Shown here: positions 1 through 7,117 of the stretch, piece by piece
Layout: each line of letters begins with the position of its first letter
How positions within the stretch are numbered: position 1 is the first letter of the stretch
Source: a bacterium
GTDB taxonomy: Bacteria; Patescibacteriota; Minisyncoccia; UBA6257; GWB1-50-10
Assembly (NCBI GenBank): GCA_021825465.1
Contig: JAKAGX010000002.1
Location: forward strand, 1-36,638
Reading direction: 5' to 3'
Length of the DNA stretch: 36,638 bases
Notes under the pieces: generated by a model
What the model was told of the DNA's origin: nothing
Seen by the model: the letters and a program-made list of their open reading frames with translations, nothing else
Databases searched by the model: none
Made by a program: the position numbers and the translations under genes

Positions 1-236
1 CTTGCGATCGGCAAACTGTTCGATTTCCCCGGTACAAAGAGGGGTGAAAAGGCATAGCCGACCACAATAAGGGCAATGAGAGCGAACGAAGCAGCCCAAG
101 CGGTGAAATACGTGCGTACGCCGACCCTTCCGCCTCGTTCAAGGGAAAGAATGGTCGCCCTGCTCTTCGCGAGAAAAGCAGCGTCGGGCTCTATCAAGCT
201 AAGCCTCTTCAGTTGTTTGGGAAAATCCCGATTCAT
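1..236 (-). CDS. Membrane protein downstream of an ECF sigma factor (3' part missing)
   Basis: The gene runs off the left edge. Reading the minus strand from the ATG at 236 gives MNRDFPKQLKRLSLIEPDAA, a charged stretch, and one strong hydrophobic segment (about residues 45-62, FTAWAASFALIALIVVGYAF) followed by what should be the external part. The start lies inside the sigma factor gene, so the two genes overlap by 38 nt in different frames, which points to translational coupling. A cytoplasmic N-terminus, one membrane span and position right after an ECF-type sigma gene fit a membrane-bound anti-sigma or co-regulated envelope protein. In CPR genomes DUF5667-type proteins often sit here, but the diagnostic part is outside the window, so the family is not assigned. 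Confidence 0.7.
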   Translation of the reverse strand, partial: MNRDFPKQLKRLSLIEPDAAFLAKSRATILSLERGGRVGVRTYFTAWAASFALIALIVVGYAFSPLFVPGKSNSLPIA

Positions 237-768
237 GTTTTTCTATTTCTTTCTTCAGTTGCTTCAAGGCGCGATGCTGAATGACCCGTATCGCCCCTTC
301 GCTTTTGTCGAGCGCGCCTGCGATCTCCCGATTCGTCATATCATCGACGAACTTCATGATGAGAACATCCTGGTACGCCGGCTCGAGAGAAGCAACGCAA
401 TTTTTCACCATCGCGAGATCCGAGTCAAAATCCAGCTTTTTGGCCAAATCCGGATCCGCGGAGAACGTTTCTTCCGGAACGACATCGATGTCGACCACCG
501 GACGCTTGGTCCGCCAGTAATCGATGACCGCATTCCGAGCGACCTTATAAAGGTAGCTTGAAAAGGGCACCCCCCGTACGTCGAATGTTTCGATATTTTT
601 CCAAGCGCTCAAAAAAACTTCATGGGTAAGGTCTTCCGCCTCGCCCTTCCTTCCTCCGAGCTTCAAGAAGAAATACCGGTAAATCTTCGGGGCATACTTG
701 TCGTATATTTCGCCAAATGAAGGGCTATCCCCTTTTTTGGCCTTTCTCAAGAGCTTTTCGTCCTCCAT
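199..768 (-). CDS. RNA polymerase sigma factor, ECF (sigma-70 family)
   Basis: 189 residues, a normal length for an ECF sigma factor. Region 2 is at about residues 10-85: FGEIYDKYAPKIYRYFFLKL, then the acidic GEAEDLTHEVFLSAWKNIETF helix and the -10-binding segment ending SYLYKVARNAVIDYWR. Region 4 is at about 115-175: ASLEPAYQDVLIMKFVDDMTNREIAGALDKSEGAIRVIQHRALKQLKK, a helix-turn-helix for the -35 element. It directs RNA polymerase to a small regulon, often an envelope one. The next gene overlaps its end and encodes a one-span membrane protein, the usual place for its controller. Upstream (about 800-840) there are three GTTAC/GTAAC-type repeats that could be an autoregulatory site. Start chosen: ATG at 768, which gives the complete region 2. 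Confidence 0.9.
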   Translation of the reverse strand: MEDEKLLRKAKKGDSPSFGEIYDKYAPKIYRYFFLKLGGRKGEAEDLTHEVFLSAWKNIETFDVRGVPFSSYLYKVARNAVIDYWRTKRPVVDIDVVPEETFSADPDLAKKLDFDSDLAMVKNCVASLEPAYQDVLIMKFVDDMTNREIAGALDKSEGAIRVIQHRALKQLKKEIEKHESGFSQTTEEA

Positions 769-799
769 AGGTTAAAACGACGCCGTTCCGATTTTGTTT

Positions 800-840
800 C
801 TGCGTTACAGATCCAGAGTGTAACACTGCGTAACAAGCGT
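800..840 (-). promoter_or_regulatory. Repeated GTTACGCAG-like motifs upstream of the sigma factor gene
   Basis: On the minus strand the segment upstream of the sigma gene reads GTTACGCAGT, GTTACACTC and GTAACGCAG in close succession. Such repeats before an ECF sigma gene can be a self-recognised promoter or an operator. No clear TTGACA/TATAAT promoter is visible. The rest of 769-899 shows nothing else that I can name. Confidence 0.3.
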
Positions 841-899
841 CAGGAAAATGGTAGCAATAACCGCAGAAAAGGGCAAGAAATAAGAGGATTTTTTAAATG

Positions 900-954
900 G
901 AGCGGGTAAGAGAGGGATTGGTTCGACTCCTGAGATAGATTTTGAGCGGGTAAG
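900..954. repeat. tRNA-derived repeat next to tRNA-Gly
   Basis: An exact 11-bp direct repeat, GAGCGGGTAAG, occurs at 900-910 and 944-954. The second copy is the 3' acceptor end of tRNA-Gly. Between them the plus strand carries GGTTCGACTCC, the T-arm sequence of the same tRNA in inverted orientation. The stretch therefore looks like a broken, rearranged tRNA 3' end. Confidence 0.5.
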
Positions 955-1015
955 GGGAGTCGAACCCCTCTCATCAGCTTGGAAAGCTGAGGTAATACCG
1001 ATATACGATACCCGC
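945..1015 (-). tRNA. tRNA-Gly (anticodon TCC)
   Basis: Minus strand. The acceptor stem GCGGGTA pairs fully with TACCCGC. The anticodon arm is TCAGC-TTTCCAA-GCTGA with anticodon TCC (reads GGA and other GGN codons). The T arm is AGGGG-TTCGACT-CCCCT. The base after the acceptor stem is T, and no CCA is encoded, so the end must be added by tRNA nucleotidyltransferase. A promoter with 17-bp spacing lies just upstream at 1030-1058. Confidence 0.95.
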
Positions 1016-1029
1016 ACGTGACGGTTTTA

Positions 1030-1058
1030 ATCTTAAACAAAAAGGCGATTCGGGGCAA
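1030..1058 (-). promoter_or_regulatory. Probable tRNA-Gly promoter
   Basis: Minus strand: TTGCCC (1053-1058), 17-bp spacer, TAAGAT (1030-1035), followed after about 14 nt by the tRNA 5' end. Confidence 0.5.
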
Positions 1059-1096
1059 GCTGGAAAAACGAATCGAATAATGGTAGAGTCTAGGGA

Positions 1097-1729
1097 ATGA
1101 AATTTAAGGACAAGAAATCCGATATCATCGAGGACAAGCATTTGCGGCAAAAAATAGCGCTTCTCGTCGTGCCGGTCATTGCGATCGTCGGCCTCGCCGT
1201 TTATGCAGCAGCAGGCCAAAACACCACGGAACCGCCTCAAGGCTTCGTCGCCTCCCGGCAAAACCTTTCCGAGATCAGCAAGGATATCGCAAACTTGAAC
1301 CAAGAGATGTCACGGGAGATCTCGACGATCCAAGAGGCCAAGAAGGCGGGTGATACGGGAAAGGCCCTGCAAGCAATTCAAAGCGCCAAACAGACGAATG
1401 CCGAAGCGGTCACAAAAGCCCAAAGTTTTTCCGCGGGCCTCGCAGAGATGTCAAAATCCTTGAGCGGCTTCACCTCGACGACGAGCCAAACGCTGGCCGC
1501 CCAAGCCGTCGCAACCGAAATTTCGCTGACCAACGAATTCATAACCTACACGAAACTTCTCGACAACTTCCTCACTCTCCTCTCGGCATCGATCACGAAC
1601 GACAATCCGACCATCGAAAACAACATCAAAACCTCGCTTGCCGAAATCAATAAAAAGGTTGACGACATCAATAAATTGAACCAAACGTTCCTTCAGGAGA
1701 TCGCAAGCTTCGATAAATCCCTTCAATAA
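1097..1729 (+). CDS. Unknown protein with N-terminal membrane anchor and helical outer domain
   Basis: 210 residues. A short basic N-terminus is followed by one hydrophobic segment (about 21-40, IALLVVPVIAIVGLAVYAAA) and then a long, almost wholly helical region (about 50-210) rich in Ala, Gln, Lys, Ser and Thr with heptad-like spacing (NLSEISKDIANLNQEMSREI, KKVDDINKLN). There are no cysteines or recognisable catalytic motifs. This predicts a membrane-tethered coiled-coil protein outside the cell. It stands first in a tight plus-strand run, 2 nt before the holin-like gene and then secG, so an envelope role is likely. I do not recognise the family. AGGGA lies immediately before the ATG, very close for a Shine-Dalgarno site. 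Confidence 0.75.
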   Translation: MKFKDKKSDIIEDKHLRQKIALLVVPVIAIVGLAVYAAAGQNTTEPPQGFVASRQNLSEISKDIANLNQEMSREISTIQEAKKAGDTGKALQAIQSAKQTNAEAVTKAQSFSAGLAEMSKSLSGFTSTTSQTLAAQAVATEISLTNEFITYTKLLDNFLTLLSASITNDNPTIENNIKTSLAEINKKVDDINKLNQTFLQEIASFDKSLQ

Positions 1730-1731
1730 CC

Positions 1732-2094
1732 ATGAAGTTTATCGGCAAATTCATCTTTCACGTCTTCTCGAATATCATCGCGATACTCGTGACCAATTAT
1801 GCGGTCCCGGGCTTCTTTTCCGGCGGGATACAGGACCTTGTGATCGCCGCGCTTATTCTTTCCGTCATCAACACATTCCTCAAGCCCCTTCTGAAACTCC
1901 TCTCGGGCCCGCTTATCCTTCTCACGTTCGGCCTTTTCACCATCGTCATCAACGCTGTTTCGATCTATATCCTTGACATAGTGAGCCAAGCGATTACAAT
2001 TCAAGGATTGAAGGAGCTTATCATTGCGACGCTTATCATAAGCTTCGTAAATTTCATCGTAAGCTCATCGGCAAAACTCGGATATAAAAAATAA
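1732..2094 (+). CDS. Phage-holin-4-superfamily (YvlD-like) membrane protein
   Basis: 120 residues, nearly all membrane. Four hydrophobic segments are visible: about 5-30, 36-58 (DLVIAALILSVINTFLKPLLKLL), 60-84 (GPLILLTFGLFTIVINAVSIYIL) and 94-112. The N-F/Y-A-VPGF start, the S-V-I-N-T-F-L-K-P-L-L-K-L-L-S-G-P motif and the T-F-G-L-F-x-x-V-I-N-A motif are typical of the widespread family named after phage holin 4, which is chromosomal and of unknown function; the name does not mean a prophage. It is 2 nt after the preceding gene and its stop codon directly abuts the secG start, so the three are probably one transcript. Confidence 0.85.
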   Translation: MKFIGKFIFHVFSNIIAILVTNYAVPGFFSGGIQDLVIAALILSVINTFLKPLLKLLSGPLILLTFGLFTIVINAVSIYILDIVSQAITIQGLKELIIATLIISFVNFIVSSSAKLGYKK

Positions 2095-2301
2095 ATGATC
2101 CTTGCACTCCAAATAGCGGTTTCGATCATCCTCATCATCCTCGTCATCATTCAAGAGCGGGCAAGCGGCATTTCAGGCGTTTTCGGCGGGCAGGGCGCAA
2201 CTCCCTACCAAACGAGAAGGGGGCTTGAAAAAACCATCTTCTATGCGACCATCGTATTCGCCGTCATTTTCGCGGCGCTTGCGATAGCGAATCTGCTCTA
2301 G
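2095..2301 (+). CDS. secG: Preprotein translocase subunit SecG
   Basis: 68 residues, the usual size for a short SecG. It has two membrane helices (about 3-19 and 48-67) around a cytoplasmic loop with the family pattern: IIQERASGISGVFGGQGATP, then an R-R-G-L-E-K basic turn before the second helix. SecG associates with SecY and SecE and assists SecA-driven export. The ATG follows the stop of the holin-like gene with no gap. SecY and SecE are not in the window. Confidence 0.93.
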   Translation: MILALQIAVSIILIILVIIQERASGISGVFGGQGATPYQTRRGLEKTIFYATIVFAVIFAALAIANLL

Positions 2302-2382
2302 ATATAGACAGATAGAAACGGATATAATAGATATACAACATATCTCCGTCTTTATCCGTAGTATCCGTCTTATCTCGATTTC
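2302..2382 (+). promoter_or_regulatory. Imperfect hairpin of GGATA-type repeats with a TATAAT inside
   Basis: The gap between secG and the solute-binding protein gene holds two AT-rich arms (about 2302-2332 and 2340-2374) built from GACGGATA/GATATAGA-like units. They are roughly complementary and so form a long imperfect hairpin. A TATAAT at 2323-2328 could be the -10 element of the downstream gene. It resembles the other short-unit repeats in this window (7020-7095, 29103-29130). Confidence 0.45.
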
Positions 2383-3993
2383 ATGAACTTACTTAGCATC
2401 ATCTTCGATAAATTCTCAACGAAAGAAAGGAAGCTTTTTCTCGGCGGCATTATTCTCGTTGTCCTTCTCCTTATATTCCTGGTGTTCCTCATCATACGAG
2501 ACTCTGGCACCTTCGTTTCCATTCCCGGAGGGTCCTATACGGAGGGTATCGTAGGTCAGCCGATCAACATCAATCCAATCCTCTCTGCAAACCCCACCGA
2601 TCAGGAAATGAGCCTTCTTTTGTATTCCCGCCTTTCCAACCTCCTCCAAACATGGAATGCGAGCTCCGACGGCAAAACCTACACCCTGGAGCTTAAAGAT
2701 GGCTTGAAGTGGAGCGACGGGCAGCCCCTTACAAGCGATGACGTCCTCTTTACCATCAATACGGTGCAAAATTACAACGCCCATTCTCCTTTCTATCAAA
2801 GTTGGCAGGGCGTCTCGGCGGAGCGCGTGAGTTCCCTTCAAATAAAGATAACCCTTCCGAATCAAAACGTCTTCTTTATGGACAATGTCGACAATCTCCC
2901 CGTAATACCGGAACACATTTACGGGTCGATACCGGCGGAGAACTACTCGCTCTCGGATTACAAACTGCAGCCGATCGGGAGCGGCCCCTATCTCTTCAAA
3001 AGTTTTGCAAAAAGGAAGGATGGCTTCATAACGTCGTATGAACTTGCCGCAAATCCCTTCTACGCCGGAACCAAGCCGCTTATACCGACCTTCTCGTTCA
3101 AATTTTTCGAAAATACCGACGAAGTCACCCAAGCCCTGGAACTCCACCAGATCAACGGCTACGGCTCGATGTGGCCGACCGGCATCGACACCTCCCTCTT
3201 GAAAGGCTTTGTTGTCGACACGATCCCGGCATCCGACTACTACGCTGTCTTTTTCAATCCTGCCGTGAACCCCATACTGAAGGACCCGAACATACGGGCG
3301 GCCCTCACCATGAGCATCGATACGAATGAGATCATTGATAAGGTCCTCTCGCCGGAAGCGACGCCGGCGGCAGGACCGGTTCTCATTCCGGGAATTCCGG
3401 CCCCGACATCGACATCGAGCACATCGACGGCAGCAAGCCTTGTCAGCAAGTATAAATCGAAAAACAAAAACCAGCCCCTCACCATCACCTTGTCGGTACC
3501 GGACGTTCAATTCTTGAAGAACGTGGCGCAAATCATCCAAAGCGACTGGGAAAGCATCGGCATCGATCAGGTGAACATTCAAACCGTCGATATGTCAGAT
3601 CCGGTGAATTCCCCCCTTAAGACCAGGGATTATGACGCGCTTCTTTTCGGAAACTTCCTTCAAAATCCCGAAGATCTCTTCCCCTTCTGGCACTCCTCTC
3701 AAACAACCTATCCCGGCCTCAATCTTGCTTCGTACCAAAGCACGAAAGCCGACAATCTCATGGAAACGATCAGAGAAACCTCCGACGAGGGCACGCGGCA
3801 AACGCTTCTTGCAAATCTTCAATCGACCATCATGAACGATGACCCGGCGGCTTTTCTTTTCTCGCTCCCTTATCTATACATCCACTCGGACGACCTTCGG
3901 GGATTTGCAAGCGGACACGTTGCATCGCCTTCCGACCTGTACCGCGACGTGAGCCACTGGTCGATCGCGGAAGTGCAAGTGATAAAACCATGA
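2383..3993 (+). CDS. Membrane-anchored peptide/nickel-type ABC solute-binding protein (SBP_bac_5)
   Basis: 536 residues. A basic N-terminus is followed by a hydrophobic anchor (about 18-40, LFLGGIILVVLLLIFLVFLII) with no lipobox, so it is probably an uncleaved signal anchor. The extracellular part matches the family-5 fold: YTEGIVGQPININPILS, YSRLSNLLQTW, the hallmark YTLELKDGLKWSDGQPLTSDDVLFTI (about 105-130), GSGPYLF, then PNIRAALTMSIDTNEII and a C-terminal lobe. Members bind oligopeptides and hand them to an ABC permease. No permease or ATPase gene is here, so it may act with a distant transporter or on its own. Its last four bases overlap the start of the sugar isomerase gene. A Ser/Thr-rich linker (about 343-355, PAPTSTSSTSTAA) interrupts the second lobe. 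Confidence 0.9.
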   Translation: MNLLSIIFDKFSTKERKLFLGGIILVVLLLIFLVFLIIRDSGTFVSIPGGSYTEGIVGQPININPILSANPTDQEMSLLLYSRLSNLLQTWNASSDGKTYTLELKDGLKWSDGQPLTSDDVLFTINTVQNYNAHSPFYQSWQGVSAERVSSLQIKITLPNQNVFFMDNVDNLPVIPEHIYGSIPAENYSLSDYKLQPIGSGPYLFKSFAKRKDGFITSYELAANPFYAGTKPLIPTFSFKFFENTDEVTQALELHQINGYGSMWPTGIDTSLLKGFVVDTIPASDYYAVFFNPAVNPILKDPNIRAALTMSIDTNEIIDKVLSPEATPAAGPVLIPGIPAPTSTSSTSTAASLVSKYKSKNKNQPLTITLSVPDVQFLKNVAQIIQSDWESIGIDQVNIQTVDMSDPVNSPLKTRDYDALLFGNFLQNPEDLFPFWHSSQTTYPGLNLASYQSTKADNLMETIRETSDEGTRQTLLANLQSTIMNDDPAAFLFSLPYLYIHSDDLRGFASGHVASPSDLYRDVSHWSIAEVQVIKP

Positions 3994-4967
3994 CCTCATT
4001 CGAAAAGAATCTCCGCCGCTTCGAGAGCCAGCTTTCGAGCCGGAACATCAAAACGGCAAATTTCAAAGGACTCAAAGATCCGAAACCGGATGCCATCGTC
4101 ATCTGCGGCATGGGCGGATCGGGCCTCGCGGGCGACATCATCCGGGAACACGCCGCAATCCTCAAGATCCCCGTTCCCGTCGTGACCCTAAAGAACGATG
4201 GATTGCTCCCACTCCCTTTCAAGCGCCCGTTCTATATTTGCATCTCTTTCTCGGGCAACACCGAAGAAACCATCCACTGTCTTACCGAAGCCTTGAAGGC
4301 GAAGAAAAAATCCGGCATCGCGATCGTAACGGGGAGAGGCGGGACAATGAGAAAAATTGCGGAAAAAAAGATGCTTCCGGCGTCTTATTTCGACCCCGGG
4401 GACTTGACACCGCGTGAAGCTTCTGGCATGATGTACTACGGAATAGCGAGCGTACTCCAGGCGATCTTCCCCGCAGTCGCCGTTCGGGACCTCTCCCGAA
4501 CGATCAAGGCGGCTCAGTTTTCCGCACGCGGCATATCGCTAGCCGGGAAACTCAAAGGGAAAAATATTCTGGTGTATTCCGACGAAGCACATGCGGCCCT
4601 GGGCTACATCTGGAAGATCAGCTTCAATGAAACAGGCAAGAACGCCGCATTTTGGAACACATATTCGGAAATCAATCATAACGAGATCGTCGGCTTCGAA
4701 AACATCAAAGGGCCCTGGTTCGCCCTTTGGCTTACGGACCCCGCTCTCGAACGGAAGAATAAAGATAAAATAAAATTCGTCGCGCAAAAAATGAAACAGC
4801 GCGGCATTGAAAGCGCAATGATTCCCCTCGAAGGGAAAAATGACGAGGAAAAATTTTGGAACGGCGTCGCGTTCGCTTGGTGGACCGCACTCGGCCTCGC
4901 GAAGAAGAACGGCGTCGCGCCGGAAGAAACAAAAATCATCGACGAACTTAAGAAACGGTTTCAATAA
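3990..4967 (+). CDS. Bifunctional phosphoglucose/phosphomannose isomerase
   Basis: 325 residues, normal for the archaeal-type bifunctional isomerase, which interconverts fructose-6-P with glucose-6-P or mannose-6-P. Two SIS domains are visible. The N-terminal one carries VICGMGGSGLAGDI (about 36-49) and the sugar-phosphate loop ISFSGNTEETI (about 86-96). The C-terminal one has WKISFNETGKNAAFWNTYSEINHNEIVGF (about 210-240), with the conserved N-x-x-S/T-E-x-N-H-N-E-I active-site motif. With the phosphohexomutase and MurB/MurE genes elsewhere in the window it would feed sugar phosphates into wall and glycan synthesis. ATGA overlap with the preceding gene. A perfect 21-bp inverted repeat starts 12 bp after its stop. 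Confidence 0.92.
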   Translation: MTSFEKNLRRFESQLSSRNIKTANFKGLKDPKPDAIVICGMGGSGLAGDIIREHAAILKIPVPVVTLKNDGLLPLPFKRPFYICISFSGNTEETIHCLTEALKAKKKSGIAIVTGRGGTMRKIAEKKMLPASYFDPGDLTPREASGMMYYGIASVLQAIFPAVAVRDLSRTIKAAQFSARGISLAGKLKGKNILVYSDEAHAALGYIWKISFNETGKNAAFWNTYSEINHNEIVGFENIKGPWFALWLTDPALERKNKDKIKFVAQKMKQRGIESAMIPLEGKNDEEKFWNGVAFAWWTALGLAKKNGVAPEETKIIDELKKRFQ

Positions 4968-4978
4968 CGTCTGGGCAG

Positions 4979-5107
4979 GCCCCCACACCTAAGCGAAAGT
5001 GTGTATCCATTTATCTTTTCACTTACTATCGATACTAAAGCGAATAACAAAGAGAGATTTAAAATGTAAAACACTAAAGAAATTTCCTTTCGCTTAGGTG
5101 TGGGGGC
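4979..5107. repeat. Perfect 21-bp inverted repeat abutting tRNA-Leu
   Basis: The arms at 4979-4999 and 5087-5107 are exact reverse complements (right arm CTTTCGCTTAGGTGTGGGGG plus C). They enclose 87 bp of AT-rich sequence without an ORF. The right arm runs into the first four bases of tRNA-Leu, so the left arm looks like an inverted duplication of the tRNA leader and 5' end. It could be a small palindromic insertion or a replication-template-switch product. Confidence 0.75.
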
Positions 5108-5187
5108 AGGTGGCGGAACCGGCAGACGCGCAGGCTTCAGGAGCCTGTGGGAGCAATCCCGTGAGGGTTCAAGTCCCTCTCTGCCCA
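5104..5187 (+). tRNA. tRNA-Leu (anticodon CAG)
   Basis: Class II tRNA with a long variable arm. The acceptor GGGCAGG pairs with TCTGCCC (one G-U). The anticodon arm is CAGGC-TTCAGGA-GCCTG with anticodon CAG. The variable arm is about TGGGAGCAATCCCGT. The T arm is GAGGG-TTCAAGT-CCCTC. The base after the acceptor stem is A, and CCA is not encoded. Its 5' end coincides with the right arm of a 21-bp inverted repeat. Confidence 0.95.
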
Positions 5188-5302
5188 CAATGAAAATTAA
5201 AAAAGTCGAATAATTTTCAGAACTAAACACTCGGCGGGCCCCTTCACCGTCCGCGGTTTAGCACATACTCAATAAAAAGTCGTTAGAAAAATAAAAAAAT
5301 AT

Positions 5303-7018
5303 ATGACTCCAAGAGGAGTAAAAACAAACATCAAACCGCCGGAAAAAGTGTCCGGCGACCACGTCCGCCTTGCGGCCCTCGGCGGACTTGAAGAAATCGG
5401 CCGCAACATGTCGTTCATCGAATACAAGAACGACATCGTCGCGATCGACATGGGCCTCCAGTTCCCCGAGGAAACGACGCCGGGCGTCGACTTCATCATC
5501 CCGAACGTCTCGTATCTCGAAGAACGAAAAGAAAAGGTCAAAGCGGTCATCATCACACACGCCCACTACGACCACATCGGCGCCATGCCCTACCTTATGG
5601 GCAAACTCGGCAACCCTCCGGTATATGCCACGAGGATGTCGCGCGCCATTATCGAAAAGCGGCAGAACGAATTCACCAATGCACCGCGCCTCCGGGTGCA
5701 GGAAGTACGATATGGTGACCGCTTCAAGATCAGCGAGAACATCGAACTCGAATTTTTCGGCGTTGATCACACGATCCCCGAAACCATGGGCGTCATCGTA
5801 AAAACGCCCGTCGGGAATATCGTCCACTTCGCCGACTTCCGCATCGAATACAACGAGAAGGACGAGCCGCAAGGCCTCGAAACCTTCAAGCGCATCGGCG
5901 ACATGGGCGTCCACACCTTCATGGTGGACAGCACGAATGCCGAAGAAGAAGGCCATTCGCTTTCAGAAAAAGTCATCGAAAAGAACATCGAGATGCTCAT
6001 CAAGCAAGCGAAAGGCAGGATCATCCTTGCAACCTTTTCTTCGATGATTACGAGAATCGCCGAGATCATCAAAATCGCCGAGAAACTCGGAAAGAAGGTC
6101 GCCGTGAACGGCCGATCGATGCGGGACAACGTCCTCATCGCGAAAAACCTCGGATACGTCAAGACAAAGAACAAAGACACCTTGATCGCGGTCGAGGACA
6201 TCCACAAATACAAAGACAATGAGGTTCTCATCCTTTCGACCGGCGCCCAAGGAGAATCTTCCGCGGGCCTCATGAAGATCGTGACGGGAATCCACAAGTA
6301 CATCAAGCTGAAGGTCGGCGACACCGTCATCTTTTCGTCTTCCGTCATCCCGGGAAACGAACGCGGCGTGCAAAACCTCAAGGACAACTTGGCGCGGCAG
6401 GGCGCGATCGTCTACACCTCATCCATCATCGACATCCACGTGAGCGGACACGCCATGAAGGATGATATCGATCTCGCTGTGCGGGCGCTTCGGCCGAAAT
6501 TCGTCATGCCGGTCCACGGTTATTACTTCATGCGATTCGCAAACGGCCAAAACGCCGTCCGCGCCGGCGTGCGGCCGGAAAACGTCCGACTTATGGATAA
6601 CGGACAAGTCGCCCGCCTCACAAAAGAAGAGTTCGTCATAACGGGGGAAACCGTTCCGGCGAACTACGTTTTAGTCGACGGCCTCGGCGTCGGCGACATC
6701 GGCGAAGTGGTCCTTCGGGACCGCTTGCTGCTCGCTGAAGAAGGCATGTTCGTCGTCATCACGACCCTCGACCGGAAAACCGGTCGGGTCATAAAAAACC
6801 CGGACATCATTTCGCGCGGCTTCATTTACCTCCGCGAAAATCAGGAGCTTTTGGACGAGATCCGGCGGAAGGTGCGCGGCATCTTCGGCAGGATCCCCCG
6901 CCGCGAGGAAGTGGACACCGATTATTTGAAAGCCCTCATTCGGGACCAGATCGGCCAATTCTTGTACAACAAGACGAAACGGAGACCGATGGTCTTGCCG
7001 GTGATCATCGAGATTTAG
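5303..7018 (+). CDS. rnj: Ribonuclease J
   Basis: 571 residues, a full-length RNase J. The metallo-beta-lactamase core has the zinc motif THAHYDHIGAMPY (about 90-101), GVDHTIPET (about 151-159) and HFADFRIEYNE (about 172-182). The beta-CASP part has LATFSSMITRI, GRSMRDN and STGAQGES, and then HVSGHAMKDDI and the PVHGYYFMR motif. The C-terminal domain needed for oligomerisation follows (VLRDRLLLAEEGMFVVI to the end). It is a 5'-3' exonuclease and endonuclease for mRNA decay and rRNA maturation; a 5'-exonuclease is notable in a window where many transcripts appear leaderless. The basic extension before the core is short. The start is the only ATG fitting the N-terminus; no good Shine-Dalgarno site is visible. 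Confidence 0.95.
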   Translation: MTPRGVKTNIKPPEKVSGDHVRLAALGGLEEIGRNMSFIEYKNDIVAIDMGLQFPEETTPGVDFIIPNVSYLEERKEKVKAVIITHAHYDHIGAMPYLMGKLGNPPVYATRMSRAIIEKRQNEFTNAPRLRVQEVRYGDRFKISENIELEFFGVDHTIPETMGVIVKTPVGNIVHFADFRIEYNEKDEPQGLETFKRIGDMGVHTFMVDSTNAEEEGHSLSEKVIEKNIEMLIKQAKGRIILATFSSMITRIAEIIKIAEKLGKKVAVNGRSMRDNVLIAKNLGYVKTKNKDTLIAVEDIHKYKDNEVLILSTGAQGESSAGLMKIVTGIHKYIKLKVGDTVIFSSSVIPGNERGVQNLKDNLARQGAIVYTSSIIDIHVSGHAMKDDIDLAVRALRPKFVMPVHGYYFMRFANGQNAVRAGVRPENVRLMDNGQVARLTKEEFVITGETVPANYVLVDGLGVGDIGEVVLRDRLLLAEEGMFVVITTLDRKTGRVIKNPDIISRGFIYLRENQELLDEIRRKVRGIFGRIPRREEVDTDYLKALIRDQIGQFLYNKTKRRPMVLPVIIEI

Positions 7019-7095
7019 AAGATAATGGATAATAGATAGAGAATTGGAGAAACGCGGCGTGCACTATCAAATATCCATTATCTATTATCCTATTC
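7018..7095. repeat. Heptad-type short repeats in inverted pair
   Basis: Between rnj and trpS, ATAATGG/ATAATAG/ATAGAGA-type 7-mers (about 7022-7043) are matched by an inverted set TATCCAT/TATCTAT/TATCCTA (about 7072-7094). The exact inverted core is GGATAATAGATA with TATCTATTATCC. It can form a hairpin ending just before the trpS promoter. Confidence 0.6.
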
Positions 7096-7105
7096 CCGGC
7101 TACGG

Positions 7106-7111
7106 TATAAT
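7106..7111 (+). promoter_or_regulatory. -10 element of trpS, placed for a leaderless mRNA
   Basis: Perfect TATAAT ending 6 nt before the trpS ATG at 7118. Transcription should start at or next to the A of ATG. There is no room for a Shine-Dalgarno site in the transcript. Confidence 0.7.
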
Positions 7112-7117
7112 ACCTTT

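Noticed and set aside
1732..2094. Prophage, from the holin-4-like protein.
   Set aside because: The family is widespread on chromosomes, and no other phage gene is present.
2416..3582. Long 388-codon minus-strand ORF opposite the solute-binding protein gene.
   Set aside because: It is the antisense shadow of a clear SBP_bac_5 gene, with odd composition and no motifs. The same applies to other long antisense ORFs (for example 9916-10875, 18468-19481, 21707-22723).
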